Shown here: piece by piece, positions 61,209 to 64,000 of the stretch
Layout of the letters: every line of letters begins with the position of its first letter
Position numbering within the stretch: position 1 is the stretch's first letter
The notes under the pieces: model-generated
Seen by the model: only the letters and a program-made list of their open reading frames with translations
Database searches by the model: none
Told to the model about the DNA's origin: nothing
NCBI GenBank assembly: GCA_964019415.1
Contig: OZ025874.1
Coordinates: 7,280,092 to 7,344,091, forward strand
Origin: Ianthella basta
Taxonomy: Eukaryota; Porifera; Demospongiae; Verongiida; Ianthellidae
Direction of reading: 5' to 3'
DNA length: 64,000 nt
Position numbers and translations under genes: made by a program

Positions 61209-63236
61209 TCAATCGCCCACAGGCGTACCAGTCATAATAATCCCATTGCAATAGTTAATATTGCAAGTGCACGAGTATATGCTGATGTTGGATATCATTG
61301 TGACCTCAGCATTGCACACAGGTTCATCACGGTTGACGTCAATAAGGGACGCCACATCCGCTGCGTAGAGCGAGGGAGCCCCTTCAAGTAGTACCAACGT
61401 TACAACCATTTGGCAACGTTCCTGGCTTGTCACCTCCACTACTTCACAGGCATCCCGTTCTTCCTTGGGGATTTGGCAAAATGGCTGTTGGTCTGGTCTG
61501 CAGGCGAACTGACTGTTCAAACATCTGTAGCACTTCAGGCGGGTGTCATTTGTGGGTTGCAAACCTATCCAATATACAGATGGAATGGAGAGATGGCTGT
61601 TGCAAGCACTTTTTGTGTTCTGTCTGCATCTACCAATGAAAGTGGCCCTATCTGAGGTGTTCAGGCGAGCTTCATATGCAAGGCTATTCTCTTGTGGGAT
61701 GGGCTCGGTGTCTGCTTGAAATTCAATGTTCTCTAATGCCAGGTTGTCAACGTCTACATCAAGAGTGACAATGCACTGGGTTTCGGTGGAATTTACATAC
61801 ACTTCACTGCAGTTTGAGTCTTCAGGTGCTGTGCACAATATGTCTTGGTTGGGGAGTTGACGGCATTGTGCTGTTCCTTCACACACTAGGCATTTTAGAT
61901 TGTCACTTACTGGTGAAGGTGAAGGTGAGGGTGAGAGGGAGGGGGAGGGTGAGAGGGAGGGAGAGGGTGAGAGGGAGGGAGAGGGTGAGAGGGAGGGGGA
62001 AAGTGAGAGGGAGGGGGAGGGTGAGAGTGAAGGGGAGGGTAAGAGTAAAGGGGAGGGTGAGAGGGAGAGGGAGGGGAAAGGTGAAGGAGAGGAGGAAGGA
62101 GCAATTTTGTTTACTCTGATGGCGATGAGTTCCCTGGTCCAATAAGCTCTGTATAAGCACCGTGGCGAGATGCATAAGCAGTCCAGGAGTGTAGACGGAG
62201 TGGTATGCAAGCTACTTGGGACCTCTTTTGCCAAGCAGAGCTTCTTGAGCGATTTGTATATCTTCTTGTCCTCCACAATCATGCATCCGGGGTGATGTTC
62301 CACATAGTTGCTGAACAGTTCACGGTTGCTAGGAAGTTTGCAGTTTAGGGCTATGTTGTATGGACCAAATTTAGAGCATTGTACTTTGTCTTTCGGACTG
62401 TAGCATGGCACAAGGTTGGAGCCTGCTGTGAACTCATAGGTGGTGGCAATCAGCAACAGGAGGAGAACTGCAGTAAGAGTCAGTAAAAACGAACATTAAT
62501 ACAGACTGAACCTTAATGTTACCAATAATAAATGCATTTTATATACATACATTTATACATTATGCAGAGCACACTATACCTACAGCATAACCGAATGTAC
62601 TGTGGTTGTATGCGTCCTCAACGTACTAATTGTCAGTATAGACCTGTTAGGTGTGTAGGTTCTAGTATACACTATACTGTTGCTGTGTATGCTGTACAAG
62701 GCAGGGTGTGCTTAGAGGTTGTCATGGCAATGTTTTTATCAGTAGCCACTATCCACTCAAATGTGTTATATTCGTACCATGCCAGTATTATTGCACAACA
62801 TTTTATATGTAGATACTGTATATTGGAATGGGATTTGATTTTACACCTTGTCCAACTGGAGGATGGAGGGCAGTATGTGTATATCGTGCAGTCTTTTGAG
62901 CTGTACCTCTGACATAGTGGTACCAGCCTGTAGGGTTACTGCACAAAACAGGCATTTGTGTACGTAACACTTGCAGCTACTCTCCCTGGTCCTAATAAGT
63001 GTTATAAGCCCATGCACATTGTATTATACATCTTTGATGAAGCCACTTAGGCTGTTCCTGGATCAGCTAGGTTAGGAGGTCCAGTAGGTGGACCGAGTTA
63101 GACCAAGAGTGCCCTAGAGTACTCTTGGTTAGATTGCTTCCACTGGGCAGCAGTCAAGTGGTGTTGATACAAGCAAATGTGCTGATTCAAGCGTTAATGA
63201 CTCACCTAAACACCCTCCAGTGCCTTCGGTCTTCAT
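61209..63236 (-). CDS. Secreted cysteine-rich protein with three-finger (Ly6/uPAR-like) modules and a Ser-Pro linker
   Basis: Two exons, 63236-63206 and 62467-61209, join in phase 1 to 429 aa. The junction creates a signal peptide (MKTEGTGGCLVLLLLLIATT) that neither exon holds alone, which supports the model. Three cysteine-rich segments follow: about 32-110, 200-295 and 325-420. The last contains LKCYRCLNSQFAC and ends in CTCNINYCNG, close to the CCxxDxCN close of Ly6/uPAR and receptor ectodomain three-finger folds. A Ser-Pro-Leu-rich linker (about 130-195) separates the first and second segments. Several NxS/T sites are present. No transmembrane helix or clear GPI signal is visible at the C-terminus, so it is probably secreted. 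I cannot assign a family member. Confidence 0.7.
61905..62100. repeat. In-frame purine-rich minisatellite coding for the Ser-Pro linker
   Basis: GAGGGTGAGAGGGAGGGAGA-like 6- to 18-bp units. Read on the minus strand they give repeated SPSLSPSP. It is one of the few tandem repeats in the window that lies in coding sequence. Confidence 0.85.
62468..63205. other. Intron of the three-finger-like gene
   Basis: 738 bp with donor GTGAGT (minus strand, 63205-63200) and acceptor CTGCAG. No repeat or gene recognised inside. Confidence 0.6.
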
Positions 63237-64000
63237 CTCTTTGAGCTGCACTAGCGGTGTTCTCTTCAGAGTCTGTTGACAGCGTTAGGCTCCCATTCAT
63301 TATAAATAGTAGCGTGGTAGGCGTGGCACCTGTGATAGGGCATCACGGGTATCCTGTTGTTGCTATGCACTAAGTGGCTTCCTCTAAGGGCAAAGGTCTT
63401 GTTATGTAACAGGAGCCTATAATGGACTTGGTATGTAACTTTTCATGCCTGTGGCAGGCGTTGCTAGGTGCATGGTTGCCAAGCACCATAACTTTATTGC
63501 ACCTTTGAGGGTATAATATTTCCAATGTCAGGTGTGAAGATAAACACACACTTGTATGGTGGCCTTGCTGGGAGGTTTGCTAATATAAGTAGAAGTGGCA
63601 TTTTGCCAGAATGGAAAAGTGTGCGCTTTCATACATGGCACGCACCATATCCCCTCTCCAATGATGGTGTGTGTGTCTGCTGCGTTTCATATGGTGCTTA
63701 GCTACATGGATGGAGAATTTCTGTTATCAGTGGATGATAAAGGAATATAAGCTGCTAAGAATTGAAACCAGCAACTGTATGAATTGATAAGTGATTAGGA
63801 CTGTTGCCACTCACAGTGGGAGAGATATGGTTTGTTTGATTGTTGAGTGTAACTCCAGTGGTGGCTATACATTCCAAATGATTGTACATAACTTGTGTGC
63901 ATGCATATGTTGTAGTCGTATATTCACATGCACGTACGCATGCACATACGCACACGCACATACGCACTATCTTGTGGGTTAGTTGCAACAGTTCCGGTTA
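63237..64000. other. Right-edge region without recognised gene
   Basis: AT-rich with short CA-like alternations near 63930-63965. I see no exon I can support. It probably contains the promoter of the three-finger-like gene. Confidence 0.5.

Noticed and set aside
62532-62912. 126-codon plus-strand frame
   Set aside because: It lies in the intron of the three-finger-like gene, has no recognisable domain and no splice-supported context.

Overview
The window is animal nuclear DNA. Every gene is split by GT-AG introns, there are no bacterial operons, and the gene set is metazoan: a fibrillar collagen, an extended Tudor/LOTUS germ-granule-type protein, a PCBP-type triple-KH protein, CCT5, UBE3D, TMUB, ABRACL, FMC1 and a LIV-1 ZIP transporter. 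The short genes, short introns, abundant (GT/CA)n arrays and a fibrillar collagen with no N-propeptide and a short C-propeptide suggest a non-bilaterian animal, most likely a sponge. That assignment is inference.

Layout. 0-16 kb is packed with housekeeping genes in divergent pairs: FMC1(-)/PCBP(+) share 181 bp, and a LOTUS-RRM-Tudor gene(-)/ABRACL(+) share 274 bp. A single-exon TMUB gene(+) follows. 16.7-28.4 kb is one 34-exon fibrillar collagen gene(+) built from 9-bp-multiple exons, coding for about 340 Gly-X-Y triplets. 28.73-36.47 kb is a whole-looking 7.7-kb DNA transposon with 6-bp target duplications (CCCCTT), terminal inverted repeats of about 240 bp, an rve/IS3-type DDE transposase gene and a separate 11-exon HECT ubiquitin-ligase gene. 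A smaller TIR element is nested inside it. 36.5-43.8 kb is an 8-exon ZIP zinc-transporter gene(+) whose start codon lies only 73 bp from the transposon end. 44.3-59.2 kb is CCT5(-), whose large introns hold a LINE with an open 854-codon frame, TIR elements and a 22-bp minisatellite. 59.3-60.9 kb is single-exon UBE3D(-), and 61.2-63.2 kb is a secreted cysteine-rich, three-finger-like protein gene(-).

Functionally the host genes are mostly unrelated housekeeping loci: protein folding (CCT5), ubiquitin pathway (UBE3D, TMUB), mitochondrial ATP synthase assembly (FMC1), RNA binding (PCBP, LOTUS-RRM-Tudor), matrix (collagen) and zinc uptake (ZIP). The most unusual object is the transposon that carries its own HECT E3 ligase. 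Exon boundaries come from reading GT/AG sites and phase: every multi-exon model closes in frame to a stop. None has been checked against transcripts.
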